DNA of 64,000 nucleotides from Erythroxylum novogranatense (GCA_029891385.1 JAIWQS010000093.1:1319870-1383869), one strand, 5' to 3'. Positions 36,690-48,547 are shown, counted from the stretch's first letter. Numbers and translations: made by a program. Notes: a model not told the origin generated them from the letters alone.

Positions 36690-37560
36690 CTCCTAGAGTT
36701 CCCATGTGATGGGAGCGGAGGTATGATAGTCTGCGTAAGCAGGGAGCTGTGGACTTCTATGGCAGCACAGACCCTGCTGAGGCTGAGATATGGTTGGAGA
36801 GGACCGAGCGGGTCCTAGATCAGATTGATTGCGACCCTGAGGAGCGCTTCGATTATGCTGTCTCTTTGCTTCAGGGTCCGACTTATCAGTGGTGGAAGAC
36901 TGTCCCGGGTAGTTCCACCAGACCTTGTGTGTTAACTTGGGCTAATTTTCTGAGGGCCTTTCGGGATAATTTCATGCTCAAGGTCTACTTGGAAATGAAG
37001 ATGCAGGAGTTCTTTGAGCTGAGACAGGGGTCGATGTCAGTGGCCGATTATGAGGTCAGGTTCAATGAGCTGTCAGCATATGCGTATGTTTTTATTGCCT
37101 CTGAGGCTGATAGGTGCCGGAGATTCGAGGGAGGGCTTAATCTGGATATCCGTACCAGGTTAGCCCGGTCAGATATGGGCACCTTTGTGGAGTTGAGAGC
37201 AGCTGCCGTGAGGATAGAGCAGCTTCTGAGACAGAGTCGAGCTGAGGCTGGTCAGGGATCAGGAGGCAAGAGATCTAGTGACAGTCAGGGTAGCTCTGGT
37301 AGGAGCTTGAGCAGATGCTGAAGGTGTTCAGATCACAGGGGATTTAGACAATGGGTTCTGCCTGCAGAGGGAGATTTGGGTAGATTGGTAGCGGCGATAG
37401 AAGGGTGGCAGAGACTGTGTGCTTTGCGGCTTGTGTGCATTGTGATAAGAGGCACAGTGGAGAGTGCTGGAGAGTGACAGGAGCCTATTTAGCCTGTGGA
37501 TCTATGGATCATATGATTCGAAGTTGTCCTCTGACTTTGGGAGTTCAATAAACTGCTAGT
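36690..37560 (+). pseudogene. Chromovirus 2 gag, disrupted
   Basis: The open frame 36749-37321 covers most of the retrotransposon gag domain: FYGSTDPAEAEIWLERTERV, YAVSLLQGPTYQWWKTV and MQEFFELRQGSMSVADYEVRF. It then passes into a serine/glycine-rich tail and stops. The domain really begins upstream of the ATG (around 36715, RYDSLRKQGAVDF). A zinc knuckle remnant follows in another frame at 37433-37540 (CVHCDKRHSGECW, then ACGSMDHMIRSCP), with one cysteine lost. Particle assembly is not expected. Confidence 0.85.
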
Positions 37561-37605
37561 GGGAGAGCTGGTAGTAGCTCGACGGTGCAGCAGAGTCGTA
37601 GCGGT

Positions 37606-39280
37606 TAGGGGTGTTCATGGTAGGGTAACCTGACCCGTTCATAAGTATCCTGAACCTGAACCTGAATGTCAGGTTCGGCAATTTCACGAACCTGAACCTG
37701 AACTTGAACCTAAAGAACCTATAGGATCGGTTAACCTATTTTTAGGTTCGGTTCTCGTGGTAACGTAACCTATTCATATCAATATATATGATAAAAAATT
37801 ATTTAAAATTGGTGAAAACAAATACAAATTATTCATAAAAGTATGCATATAAAATCTATAAAAGATTAATCCAATATATTAAACCCGAGCAAAGTAAAAA
37901 TAAGTCAAACAATGTTTTATAAAGATTCATACTAGAAAAAAAGAGATAAATTATTAAACAATTATTCTTTGAATATGATGGTAGGATGATCCACTATTAT
38001 ACATGAAGTCACATATGTAGAAAATAAAGAATTAAAAGAGTTAAACTCGTTATTTCTTTTTAATTGAAAAAGAATTTTATTTATTTTAATATTAAAACAA
38101 GGTAAAGTAAATTAGATTACTTGATTCAATTTGTTCAAGTTCTTCAAGTCTTTCTTCCACGAAAGAGGAGCTTGGATTTTCTCAACCAATCTTGTCCACA
38201 AACAATAGCCTTCACCATCTTTGAAATAAGAGAGCTACGAAATAAATCAAGCACTCAACCTCCTGTATTAAAAACCGACTCAAATGCAACAATGAGGGAA
38301 CGAATCGCTTTACTAGATCTCATTGATTTTAAAAACTATTCTTCTAACATCATTAAATCTTATTTTATCATGTTAAAACAAAATAATAATAACTAATAAA
38401 TAAAAAGAATCATTTTCTTATTGCAACTTAGTGTAGAAAATGCAATTAATATCATAATTAAAACTTCAAATATTATATTATAAAAGCGAACAGTATATAA
38501 AAAATACAATCCTATAGTCTATTACTAAATCAACTCATTTTTCATTCATTTCTAATAAATAAAACTATATTTGTATTTGTACAATACATCATTATTATAT
38601 TATTATTTATTAGCAACTATATTATATATTTTAAGAATCAAGATTACTTGCATGTTTAATGTTTATAATATCTCATAAATATCCAAACTAATATATGTGC
38701 CTTAAAAACTAAAATTGTAGGATTTCTTAATAAATGTGTTTTATACTTATTAATTTCTTTAATTAATTTCTAAATGATTATATTATTTTAGTCAATGAAT
38801 TTTTTATTAATAGTTTAATACATCGATCAATAACTTTGACACATATTAATTATTATTTCAAGTAGAAGTATTGAGTGTTATGCATTAGTTGTCACTTATA
38901 ATGTCAATGTTTAAGATTAACGCTTAATAACATATAATTAAAGTAGTTTTTTCCTTTTTTCACTCAAGAATTAATACAAGTAAATATTAGTGAATTTATT
39001 ATTATTAATATCCTCTTAAATTATATCTAAATATATGATAGGTTTTTTTGGTGTTTCAGGTTCAAGTTTAAATCAGGTTCGATTCGGTTAACTGCTATAG
39101 GTGCGGTTTAGGTTCGGTTAACCTAGAACCTCAAGTTAGAAACCTGAACCTGAACCATGAACCTGATTTTTCAGGTTCGGTTCGAATCGAACCTGAACTC
39201 AGGTTTGGTTAACCTTATTTAAAGGTTCGGTTCATGCGTTCAGTCCGGCTCATGTGTTCGGGTTTTCTTGAACACCCCTA
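37606..39280. mobile_element. Non-autonomous hAT transposon
   Basis: 1675 bp with terminal inverted repeats TAGGGGTGTTCA / TGAACACCCCTA and a perfect 8-bp duplication GTAGCGGT (37598-37605 and 39281-39288), both diagnostic of hAT elements. Both subterminal regions (37640-37770 and 39050-39240) are packed with AGGTTC/GAACCT words in both orientations, the usual layout of transposase binding sites. The AT-rich centre has no recognisable transposase, so mobility would need a partner element. It inserted into chromovirus 2 between gag and protease. Confidence 0.92.
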
Positions 39281-39288
39281 GTAGCGGT

Positions 39289-40104
39289 GGACCGGATTTA
39301 GGGCCGAGGCGAGCCCGAGGTAGTGGCGAGATTCCTTTACGGGGACCGAGGGACGAGGCAAGCAGTCGCAGCCCCAAGCCGTGGTCTACGCCACGACCAA
39401 AGCAGAGGCCCAGATTCTCCGACGTGGTTCGCAGTTTGCTTCGCTCTCCGACATCGAGGTTTATGCATTGATAGATCCGGTCTACGATTCTTTTATTGCA
39501 CCGCATGTGGCATGTAGATTGCATGTGGATAGGAGATGTTGCAGATGGGTTAGAGGTGAGTACCCTCAGTAGTACTACGATTCGGGAGAGGTTCAAGCGG
39601 GTATCCGATCATGATTGATCACGGAGTTGCCCAGATCTGATTGTGTTGCCCTTCGAGAGATTGATTTGATTTGGGGATGGATCGCTCATCGCCCATAGGG
39701 CTCTTATGGATTGTTATACCAAGGAGGTAGTATTGAGTCTTCTCGTCACCGAGGGTCAGATTGAGGTGTTAGTCGAGCAAAGGCCAGCCAGGATGATTTC
39801 ATTCATGAGTGCTCTGAGATTGATGCGAGGGAGTTGTGAGGCTTCTTTGGTGCATGTGATGGATTCCAGAGTGCAGCAGAGTTTGCAGGATGTCCCTGTG
39901 ATCAGGGAGTTCCCATATCTGTTTCCCGAGGAGTTACCAGGTTTGCCGCCAGATCGGAAGACAGAGTTTGAGATAGACCTCGTTCCAAGTACCGCTCCTA
40001 TATCGATACCTCTGTATAGGATGGCACCGGTGGAACTGAAGGAGCTTAAGGCTCAGCTGCAGGAGTTGTTGGATAAGGGGTTCATTAGGCCCTGTTTCTC
40101 CTAG
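39289..40104 (+). pseudogene. Chromovirus 2 protease region and linker to RT
   Basis: After the hAT insertion the frame at about 39375-39500 reads VYATTKAEAQ and DIEVYALIDPVYDSF, the position of the protease active site, where the expected D-[ST]-G or D-P-G triad is DPV. The frame 39706-40104 carries the downstream part, with FPYLFPEELPGLPPDRKTEFEI and YRMAPVELKELKAQL leading into RT. It ends at TAG 40102-40104, where RT sequence continues in frame ([12 protein letters not shown]). Confidence 0.8.
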
Positions 40105-40600
40105 GGAGCTCCGGTATTGTTTGTGAAGAAGAAGGACGGGACTTTGAGGTTATGCATCGATTATAGGCACTCAATCGGTTTCTGATTAAGAATAAGTACC
40201 CACCGCTTAGGATCGATGATCTATTTAATCGCCATGTGGAGCTCGTGTGTTTACAAGTTGGATTTGAGATCCGGATACTATCGATTGAGGATCGCAGAGG
40301 TCGATGTGCCCAAGAGCGCTTTCAGGAGGTGTACGGGCATTTTGAGTTCTTAGTGATGCCGCTCGGGTCGACTAATGCCCCGGCAGCCTTCATGGCCTTG
40401 ATGAATAGAGTTTTCAGCCCTACCGGATCGGTTTGTTATTGTATTCATTGATGATATTCGGTGTACTCGAGGAGTAGCGGAGCACGCGAGCATCCGAGGA
40501 TAGTCTTTGCAGACATGAGGATAGATAGTTGTATGCCAAATTCACTAAGTGTGAATTTTGGCTGGATGAGGTGGTGTTCCTAGGCCACATCGTGGTATGC
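40105..40600 (+). pseudogene. Chromovirus 2 reverse transcriptase
   Basis: RT blocks remain in several frames: [21 protein letters not shown], then a frame change, [25 protein letters not shown] (40330-40410), and VIVFIDDI (around 40435-40458), which keeps the catalytic aspartate pair. The [10 protein letters not shown] segment is scrambled by small indels. Several lost bases fall at CAG/CTG sites. Confidence 0.8.
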
Positions 40601-40614
40601 GGTGAGGGTATCCG

Positions 40615-41230
40615 GTGGATCCTCACAAGATTGAGGCGATGAGGAGTTGGGAGATTTCGAGGAACGTGTCGAGCCGAGGAGTTTCCTCAGACAAGGTGTT
40701 ATTACGGAGGTTTGTCGAGGGGTTTTCTGTGATCTCCGCCCCTTTTATAAGACTTCTGAGGAAGGGTGTGGCCTTCAGATGGACAGAGGAGTGTCAGAGG
40801 AGTTTCGAGGAGTTGATACATCAGTTGACTACAGCGTCGGTGTTAGCCCTGCCATCTGGAGCAGGAGGTTTCGAGGTCTTCAGTGATGCTTCGCAGCAGG
40901 GTTTAGGATGTGTATTGATACAGCATGGGAGAGTTATAGCGTATACTTCGAGACAGTTGAGATCCCATGAGATTAATTATCTAGTGCATGACTTGGAGTT
41001 AGCTACAGTTGTGTTTGCTTTGAAGATCTGGAGACATTATCTGTATGGGGAGACGTTCCAAATCTTCACCGATCATAAGAGCTTAAGGTATTTGTTGAGT
41101 CAAATGAGCTGAATCAGGCGAGGAGATGGTTAGAATCGCTAAGGACTATGATCGATTATTGAGTACCACCTGTGGAAGACCAATGTGGTGGCGGATGCAT
41201 CGAGTAGGAGATCGCATAGTAGTGCAAATT
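40615..41230 (+). pseudogene. Chromovirus 2 RNase H
   Basis: The open frame 40615-41112 spans the RT connection ([29 protein letters not shown]) and most of RNase [48 protein letters not shown] and [13 protein letters not shown]. After a frameshift, VVADASSRRS (around 41190-41212) holds the last acidic residue. It is inactive as it stands. Confidence 0.85.
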
Positions 41231-41247
41231 TGATCTGAGTTTCGAGG

Positions 41248-42120
41248 TTGTCGTGCTTAGTTCAGTTGAGAGCTCTTAATGTGCAGATGGATTTGAGCCA
41301 GGATGGAGCTCTGATTGCGACTTTGAGACTCAGGCCAATATTGCATGATCGGATTAGGAGAGTGCAGGATCGGGATCCAGTGTTTGTAAGATTGATGGAC
41401 AGGGTCAGATCTGGATGGCTGTCACCAAGATGTATCGCACTCTTAAGTTACATTTCTGGTGGCCAGGTATGAAGAGGCATGTAGCGGAGTATGTTTCTCG
41501 GTGTTTGACGTGCCAGCAGGTTAAGGCTGAGCACCAGGCCCCAGTGGGGAGATTGCATTCGTTACCCATTCCGGATTGGAAATGGGAGCGCATTATGATG
41601 GACTTTATTATGGGGTTGCCTAGGACGCCGAGGCAGTGTGATGCTATCTGGGTTATAGTGGACCGGTTGACTAAATCGTCTCACTTTTTGCCAGTGAGGG
41701 AGAGCAATACCCTCGATCGTTGGCCCAAGTATATGGCGTAGATAGTTCGATCGCATGGGGTCCCAAAGATCGATAGTGTCGATAGGGATCCCTGTGTTTA
41801 CTTCGAGGTTTTGGAGGAGTTTGGCCATGGGTATAGATTGAACTTCAGCATAGCGTTTCATCCTCAAATAGATGGACTGAGTGAGAGGACTATTCAGACT
41901 GTTGAGGATATGTTGAGAGCTTGTGTATTGGATTTCCGAGGTGCATGGGATCAGTATTTGCCTCTGGTAGAGTTTGCTTATAATAATCAGCATCGAGTAG
42001 CATTGGCATGGCAATCGTATGAGGCATTATATGGACGATCGTGCAGATCCCTCTTTCTTGGGATGAAGAGGGTACGAGGATGTTAGAGGTCCCGAGCTGA
42101 TCCAGATACAAGAGATAAGG
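41248..42120 (+). pseudogene. Chromovirus 2 integrase
   Basis: The frame 41415-41741 gives TKMYRTLKLHFWWPGMKRHVAEYVSRCLTCQQVK, with the cysteine pair of the zinc site, and then MDFIMGLPRTPRQCDAIWVIVDRLTKS with the first acidic residue. A deletion near 41410 removed the segment with the zinc-binding histidines. The second acid lies in a broken region near 41785, and the third region reads LSERTIQTVEDMLRACVLDFRGAWDQYLPLVEFAYNN (41875-41995). It is inactive. Confidence 0.82.
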
Positions 42121-42645
42121 TGCAGTTGATTCAGAGTCGCATTAAAGGCGACTCAGACAGCGTAAGAGTTATGTGGATCAAGATCGAGAGAGATGGAGTA
42201 TGTTGTGGGGATAGAGTGTTCTCGAGTGTCTCCATGAGAGGAGTTCTCGATTTAGCCGTAGTGGCAAGTTGAGTCCTCGGTATATCGGTCCGTATGAGAT
42301 TACGAGAGGATTGGACCGTTGGCTCATAGATTGGCGTGCCGAGTGAGATATCTCAGTTGTATGACGCCTTTCATGTGAGCATGCTTCGAGATATCGCTCG
42401 ACCGACTCATGTGATTTCGGCTCAGGAGATCGAGAGAGCCAGTGATTTGAGTTATGTAGAGGAGCCGGTGCAAATTATTGGATCGCGGGTCAAGCAGTTG
42501 AGATCCAGGGTAATTCCATTGGTGAAAGTCCTTTGGAAGAACCACTCATCCGAGGAGGCGACTTGGGAGATCGAGAGCACATGAGGAGGCAGTACCCTCA
42601 TCTGTTTGATCAGTCAGGTAAGAAAATTTCGGGACGAAATTTTTA
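42121..42645 (+). pseudogene. Chromovirus 2 integrase C-terminus and chromodomain
   Basis: After a frameshifted stretch, 42336-42584 reads SQLYDAFHVSMLR and then a chromodomain, VKVLWKNHSSEEATWEIES, cut by a frameshift before the expected acidic C-terminus (YPHLFDQSG in the next frame near 42595). The chromodomain makes this a chromovirus like element 1, but of a different LTR family. Confidence 0.82.
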
Positions 42646-42647
42646 TT

Positions 42648-42660
42648 AGGAGGGGAGAAT
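42648..42660 (+). other. Polypurine tract of chromovirus 2
   Basis: AGGAGGGGAGAAT lies directly before the 3' LTR start TGTAACATCCCG. Confidence 0.85.
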
Positions 42661-43754
42661 TGTAACATCCCGCCACCGATGGGATGGATACAGTTCATTG
42701 CATACGAATTTTTGCATCTGCATGCATTATTGAATTATGTATAATTGGTAATTATTGTATTGGTATTCGTACATACATGCATGTATGACATATTTCCGGT
42801 TTGATTTGGATAATTTGAATTTGGAGATAACTAGGGCATGCGTGATAATTAGGTTGAAGTAGGCTCGAGAATTGAAATTGAGTTAGAATGAAAGTTAGGA
42901 AATTGAATTACGAAATTGGAGTATACGGTTATGAGTTTCCTATTTTTGAAGATTTATAGGAATTTTTCTGAAATTTTCGGAGTCATAGGTCCGGACCGGG
43001 AAATTGACTAATGACTGATTTATGTGAATTTTCAGTTCCGAATTTGATTAACCAATGACAATGGAGATTAGAATTTTGATTTGAGGAATTATGGTTTAGA
43101 GCTATTGGAATTCGGGAGAAATTAGAATTAGAAATTGGATTGAGGATGTTCGGATCGGACTTATGGCAATTAGATTTGCCAAACAAGCCTTATTAATCCT
43201 TTAATATATAAAGCCTAACCTTTGAATTTTTGCTCCACGATTTCTTCTTGTTTTTGAAAGAAACCTGGTTCTTCTTCCTTCTTCCATCATCGTGGATCCT
43301 TCTTTGATTTGCTTCTAGGTTCTTTCTTGCTATTTTCTTCCTTTTCCATTCTTGAATCTATCCTTGAGTTTGGTGTTGAAAAGATGGAGATGGGTTTGGG
43401 TTTTGGAGTTACCGTGGGTGTCGTTTTGGCTTGAGACTTGGATTGTCTTGGTGATTTGGAAGGATTGAAGCTTAATCAAGTAAGTTCCTACTTGTTTATG
43501 TTTTAAATAGTTTGATTTGAGCATTGGACTAAGGTAATAATTGTTTGAGAGTTTATAGATTTGGATGATGTAGGTTAGGGAAAATGTTGATTTTGATTTT
43601 GGGTAATTGTTGAATAATGGTTATTTGGTGGATCTAAACTTAGGAATGAGTTGGGTTAAGTGTAGAATGTTGTTTTGGAGTGTTTGAATGGAAAGGAATG
43701 AATTAGAACTGAAAAATCTGAGAATTTCTGGGTTTTCTGGGCGATTCTGCGATT

Positions 43755-43982
43755 GCATGCCACAAGACGAAGAACACTTGGCTAACAAGGTAACGCAAAG
43801 ACGCAAGCAAGAAAAAGCGCGTCTCGGCGAAAGCAAAGCGGCCCGTCGCGTCGCGACGCATGTGCGATCGTGACGCCATGCGAAGAAGGAATCGTTCGCC
43901 ATGGCGAGGCGTCGGACGCATACAAACAAGGCGAAGAGAAAGGGAGTTTCGCCATGTAGGGAGCAAGCGCCACGGCGAGGAA
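43755..43982 (+). repeat. CG-rich palindrome island, 3' LTR of chromovirus 2
   Basis: TCGCCATGGCGA and CGTCGCGACG words are present, as in the 5' LTR, but in a different order and spacing, while the DNA on both sides aligns well. Confidence 0.72.
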
Positions 43983-44563
43983 TGCTGAATTCCGAAAATG
44001 AAATTGGAGGTTTTTAAAAAAATTGGGATTTAGGAAATTGATGATTCAATTAGTTATGAATTAAATTCAATTTAGAGATTATGAATTCGGGATTTAGAAT
44101 TTGAGATCGGAAATTCAATTAGTGCGGAATTGTCATCACATGTATAGTACGTACATTATTCGATTCATATGCATCGCTGCACATTGAATTGATACAATTA
44201 GTAATGTTACCTATGTTTTGATTGTTATAGAGGTGCGAGAGATCGTCGATTGTCCGACGAGGCTAGATTTCCCAAAGAGAGTTCGAAGTTCGAGGTGAGT
44301 AACCTAGTTGGTTTCTCAACCTATATGTGTTTAATTCTATGCAATTATGCCATGTGGAGTTAAGGATGGATTCTATGCTTTTGTTTTGATTGATTTCGGA
44401 CCACAGATATTCGAAATATTTGGACTGTGATATAGAAGTGCTAATTGTGTATAAATTGTTCATAATTGGTTACAAATGGTGAGAATTAGGTAAATGAAGT
44501 TTTAGTGTGATGCATGTAATGTAATTGACATGTGCATACATGCATAACCGTATGATCGATAAA

Positions 44564-44725
44564 GCGCTTGTAACGGTCAGCCACCGTATCCAGAGCTTTA
44601 AGCTCAACACATGTGGTTTCGCGCTCAACGATTTTCGAGCTTTATGCTCAACGATAGGAATTTTGAGCCCAATGTTTTCAGAGCCAATGGCTCAACGTAT
44701 ATGAGCTCAGGCACATGGTCACAAC
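44564..44725 (+). repeat. Hairpin array, 3' LTR copy
   Basis: Hairpins one, three and five persist (GAGCTTTAAGCTC at 44593, GAGCTTTATGCTC at 44637, GAGCCAATGGCTC at 44681). The two GGGC-type hairpins have decayed. Hairpin three is a better palindrome here than in the 5' LTR. The right frame GGTCACAAC is intact at 44717-44725, and the left frame is damaged. Confidence 0.75.
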
Positions 44726-46201
44726 AACGAAAGAAAATGAAAGAGTCACATGTACATTGCATATATGAATGTGTAAACGTGAATTGTATGAAAGACGTAC
44801 CGTCTGATAATTGTGAGAATTGAATGTATGTGATTCTTAGTTGTGATAGTATACGCTATTGTGTGATTGTTCGATATGCATGAAGTTGGGAGGGACCATC
44901 GATGATGGTTTCTCACCGAGTTCTAAACTCACCCAACATTGCATTTATTTTTCAGAGAGCTATAGTTTGACTCCTAGCTCGGTCAAGGAGACTTTTCCGC
45001 CGCTGTGTGTGCTGCGAGAGGAGCATGGCCCATGTGTCGGTCACCGGGATCTTTTGGGGATATTTTGTGGATGACTTATCTAGAGTGTGTTAGTTCTTTT
45101 GGGCTTGCAGCTTGTAAAATGACCACCGAATAGTGTACTTATGATTTTAAGAAAGAAATGAGAAGTACTATTTTGTTTTAAAATTTAGTGAATGTGATAT
45201 TACTGTTTTATTATATTGATGCCATAAGGTTTTATAGAAATGACCGTTTCGTAGTGCACCCTCATCGTAGGTTATGCATCGGTACCACCTACGGGCGACC
45301 CGGTGTATACTCTACGGTGAGGGGGCGCTACATTTTATGTCCAATTGTAAACCCTATTTAGAACCTTACTATAGCCATCAGCACAACAAGGGTAAAATTA
45401 CCGTTTTGCCCTTATGTTAGTTTTTTCTTCTAGATCTCCCGTTTTACTTTATATGGTGATTAACACTCAAGATCTCATCTTGGTGTTAAGACTTGATGGG
45501 TAGCTAGTCCATCAAACTATTGACGCCAGTTTAATCACCAAATCTCCTTAAAACATCTAGAAATGTTGATATCACTATAAGCTCTTTATTTGAGTGAATT
45601 TTCCCTAATACATGTTTTAATTAATAATTTCAACATGCAGATACTGGATTAATACTCTGTAAAAATCTATTCCGATCATATCAAGAATTATAATGAAAAA
45701 AATACGAGTTCACCACTCACCAAGATTGTGGTTCATAATAAGCGATTGCTTAAGTTGTATGTTTTAAAATTAAATAACGACCCACTTTATTCTTGAAAAC
45801 ATACTTGATTCTAAATTCATTTAATAATGTCATTATCGATAGTCAACTACTATCATGATATGAAACTCATCATTTCCTTGAAGTAAACTCTTTTACTTAC
45901 ATGGAGATAAATCGCAACACTACATTCTAAACCATAATCAAGCAATCAACTTGATTATTGAAATGTGAATCCATTAATTTAGATTATAATAATATACATG
46001 TTTTCCATACATCTCTATCTATATGTATATTACTTAAAAAAAATATTGGTACCTTATGACTAGCTATATAATGCTGATTAAAACCAAACTCTTTATTTTA
46101 TTAATAATAAATATTTCCATTACAAAACTATAACTGAAAAAGATTAAGGTACATGTAAATACACTTGCTTTCCAAGGCACTATATTTGCATAACTCCAAC
46201 A

Positions 46202-48547
46202 ATCTCCCACTTTCTCAAAAACAAGTTTAACATATCCCTCATTCCCATCCCTACTAGGTGAACCTCAAAACTCTTTTGAGACAACGTCTTTGTAAACGAA
46301 TTAACAAGGTTTTGATCCGTGGGAATCTTTACCACAGCCACCTCTCCACATTATATTATCCCCCTTATGAGATGATACTTTCTCCCAATATGTTTGGTAG
46401 CTTTGTGATTCGAGGTTCTTAGAATTAGCCATTGCCCCACTATTATTACAATAAAGTCTAATGGCTTTTTTTGCCTCTAGAACTACCTCCAAATCATTTA
46501 GGAACTTTCAAAGCCAGACTCCTTCCTTTGCTGCTTCACAAGCAACAACATACTCAGCCTTCATAGTTGAATCAGCAATACAAGATTACTTGACACTCCT
46601 CCAAACTATGGCTCTACCTCCTAAAGTAAATATAGAACTAGAAGTTTATTTCCTTGAATCAACATCTAATTAGAAATTAGAATTTGTATATCCTGTTGAA
46701 ATAAGATTACTTCCATAGTAAATAAGCATTAAGTTCTTCTTCCTACGAAGATATTTATGTATACACGTAACCGCAGTCCAATGTTCCATTCCTGGATTGG
46801 ACTGAAATCTGCTTGCCATTCCCACTGCATAACAAATATCTGGTCTAGTGTAAAGCATTGCATACATCAAACTTCCAACTGTTGAAGCATATGGAATGTT
46901 ACGCATGCATTTAACCTCCTCTTGGGTTTTAGGTGCTTGTTCCTTTGAAAGTTTGATTTTATGTCTAGTAGGTATGAAACTCCTCTTGAAATCTTGCATG
47001 GAAAAATTATTGAGCATATTCTCAATGTAGGTTAATTGAGACAAGGCTATCTGTTTGTTCTTCCGATCCCTTATAAGTTTGATACCTAGAACATAGTTAG
47101 CCTCTCCCAAATCCTTCATTGAAAACTATTCATTCAACCATCCCTTAACCGTAAATAACATTCCCAGTTGTCTGTTTGTTCTTCCGATCCCTTATAAGTT
47201 TGATACCTAGAACATAGTTAGCCTCTCCCAAATCCTTCATTGAAAACTATTCATTCAACCATCCCTTAACCGTAAATAACATTCCCACATCATTCCAATG
47301 AGCAGAATGTCATCAACATATAGGATTAGGAAAGTAACCTTACCTTCTTGTACTCTTTTATAAACACAAGGCTCATCTAGGTTTTGTATGAACCCATAGG
47401 TTTTGATAGACATATCAAACCTAATGTTCCAAGACTTAGATGCTTACTTAAGTCCATAAATGGATCTTTGCAACTTACATACCTTGTGCTCATTACCTGA
47501 CTCAATGAAACCTTTTGGTTGGGCCATATAAATAGTCTCCTCAAGATCCCCTTTAAGAAATGCAGTCTTGACATCCATTTGCTATATTTCATAATCGAAA
47601 TAGGCTACTATGGCCAAAGGAATCCTAATGAACTTAAACATGGCAACCGAAGAAAAAGTCTGTTCATAGTCTATACCCTATTTTTGAGTATAGCCTTTAG
47701 CTACCAATCTAACTTTAAAGGTCTTTACCTTTCCATCCGATCTTCTTTTCCTTTTGTAGATCCGTTTAGACTGTATGGCTTTTATAATTGGTGGTAGATC
47801 TACAAGGACCTAAATTTTATCAACATCATTAATAGCTTGAGTATACATAATAGGATCCATTTCTTATTGATTTGAGATGGCAATTAAGCCTTCTCCTAGA
47901 CCTAGATACCTATCTGGCTGTCTCACAACCCTCTCACTGCATCTAGGCACAACATGATGTTCATGTTGCACTTCCAATTCAAATCTTAAATCCATTTCGA
48001 TATCTTGTTCTGTTATATCTATAACAACTCTTGGTTTGGATGAAATAGCTAAGTCCTTTAGTACTACTTCACATTTGTCGACAAAAATACCTTCCTATCC
48101 TAAAAACTGTAAAAATAGTACCCTTGAGTTCCCATAGGATATCCTAGAAACAAATATACTTCTAACCTTGGTTCCATCTTTGTGGATTCAGACTTTAGAA
48201 CATAGGCTAGACATCCCCAAGTCCTTAAGTGCGTCAATGAAGGTACTCGTCCAGTCCACAACTCTCTAGGTGTTTTAAACACCGATTTGGATGGAGCAAA
48301 ATTAAGAAGATATGTTGCAATTTGTGTGGCATATCCCCACAACGATTCTAGAAGGCTAGTATAGGACATCATTGATCTTACCGTTTCTAATAGAGTCTTA
48401 TTTCTCCTCTCGACTACACCATTCTGTTGAGGTGTTTGAGGAGCTGACAAATTGGAAACAATTCCATTGTCAATTAAATATTGTTGGAACTCTCCAGGTA
48501 AGTACTTACCACCTCGATCCGATCAAAGATATTTTAATGGCTTGCCT
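46202..48547 (-). pseudogene. Copia copy 2: integrase core, reverse transcriptase and RNase H
   Basis: Minus-strand order from 48547 down: integrase second acid (SDRGGKYL, preceded by a TGA at 48525-48523) and third acid (NGVVERRNKTLLETVRSMM, 48450-48100); RT start near 47690-47580 ([35 protein letters not shown]); the catalytic YVDDILLIG near 47320-47290; RT C-terminus 47119-46670 (MKDLGEANYVLGIKLIRDR, YASTVGSLMYAMLYTRPDI); and RNase H 46620-46300 (LYCNNSGAMANSK). The PPT GTGGGAGATTG abuts the LTR at 46201. A 121-bp tandem duplication and several stops disrupt it. The integrase upstream half lies beyond the solo LTR, at 52163 onwards. Confidence 0.88.
47050..47287. repeat. Perfect 121-bp tandem duplication within copia RT
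   Basis: The 117-bp block 47050-47166 recurs without a visible difference at 47171-47287, separated by GTTG. The period is not a multiple of three, so it shifts the reading frame, directly after the catalytic YVDD region. Confidence 0.9.

Larger units (their letters stand above)
33794..45332 (+). mobile_element. Ty3/gypsy chromovirus 2, degenerate, carrying a hAT element
   Basis: An 11.5 kb element with a perfect TTTTA duplication (33789-33793 and 45333-45337), LTRs of about 2.7 kb starting TGTAAC, a PBS at 36493, gag, protease, RT, RNase H, integrase, chromodomain and a PPT before 42661. It inserted into the central copia LTR. Its own gag-protease junction is interrupted by a 1675-bp hAT element. 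Confidence 0.92.
42661..45332 (+). repeat. 3' LTR of chromovirus 2
   Basis: 2672 bp. Most of it aligns closely with the 5' LTR, but differences crowd into the CG-rich island (43755-43982) and the segments at 44230-44300, 44560-44690 and 44950-45110, where many are small losses at CAG/CTG sites. Confidence 0.9.
31173..46201 (-). repeat. Central copia LTR, split by two insertions
   Basis: On the minus strand the LTR starts TGTTGGAGTTATGC at 46201 and ends CAATCCAACA at 31173. Its three pieces are 31173-31269, 32651-33793 and 45338-46201, about 2.1 kb together. It is bordered by the PPT of copy 2 (GTGGGAGATTG) and the PBS of copy 1, so it serves both copies. Confidence 0.75.

Noticed and set aside
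38121..38396. 91-residue frame inside the hAT element as a transposase
   Set aside because: No BED finger, catalytic region or dimerisation motif is visible; it lies in AT-rich filler.
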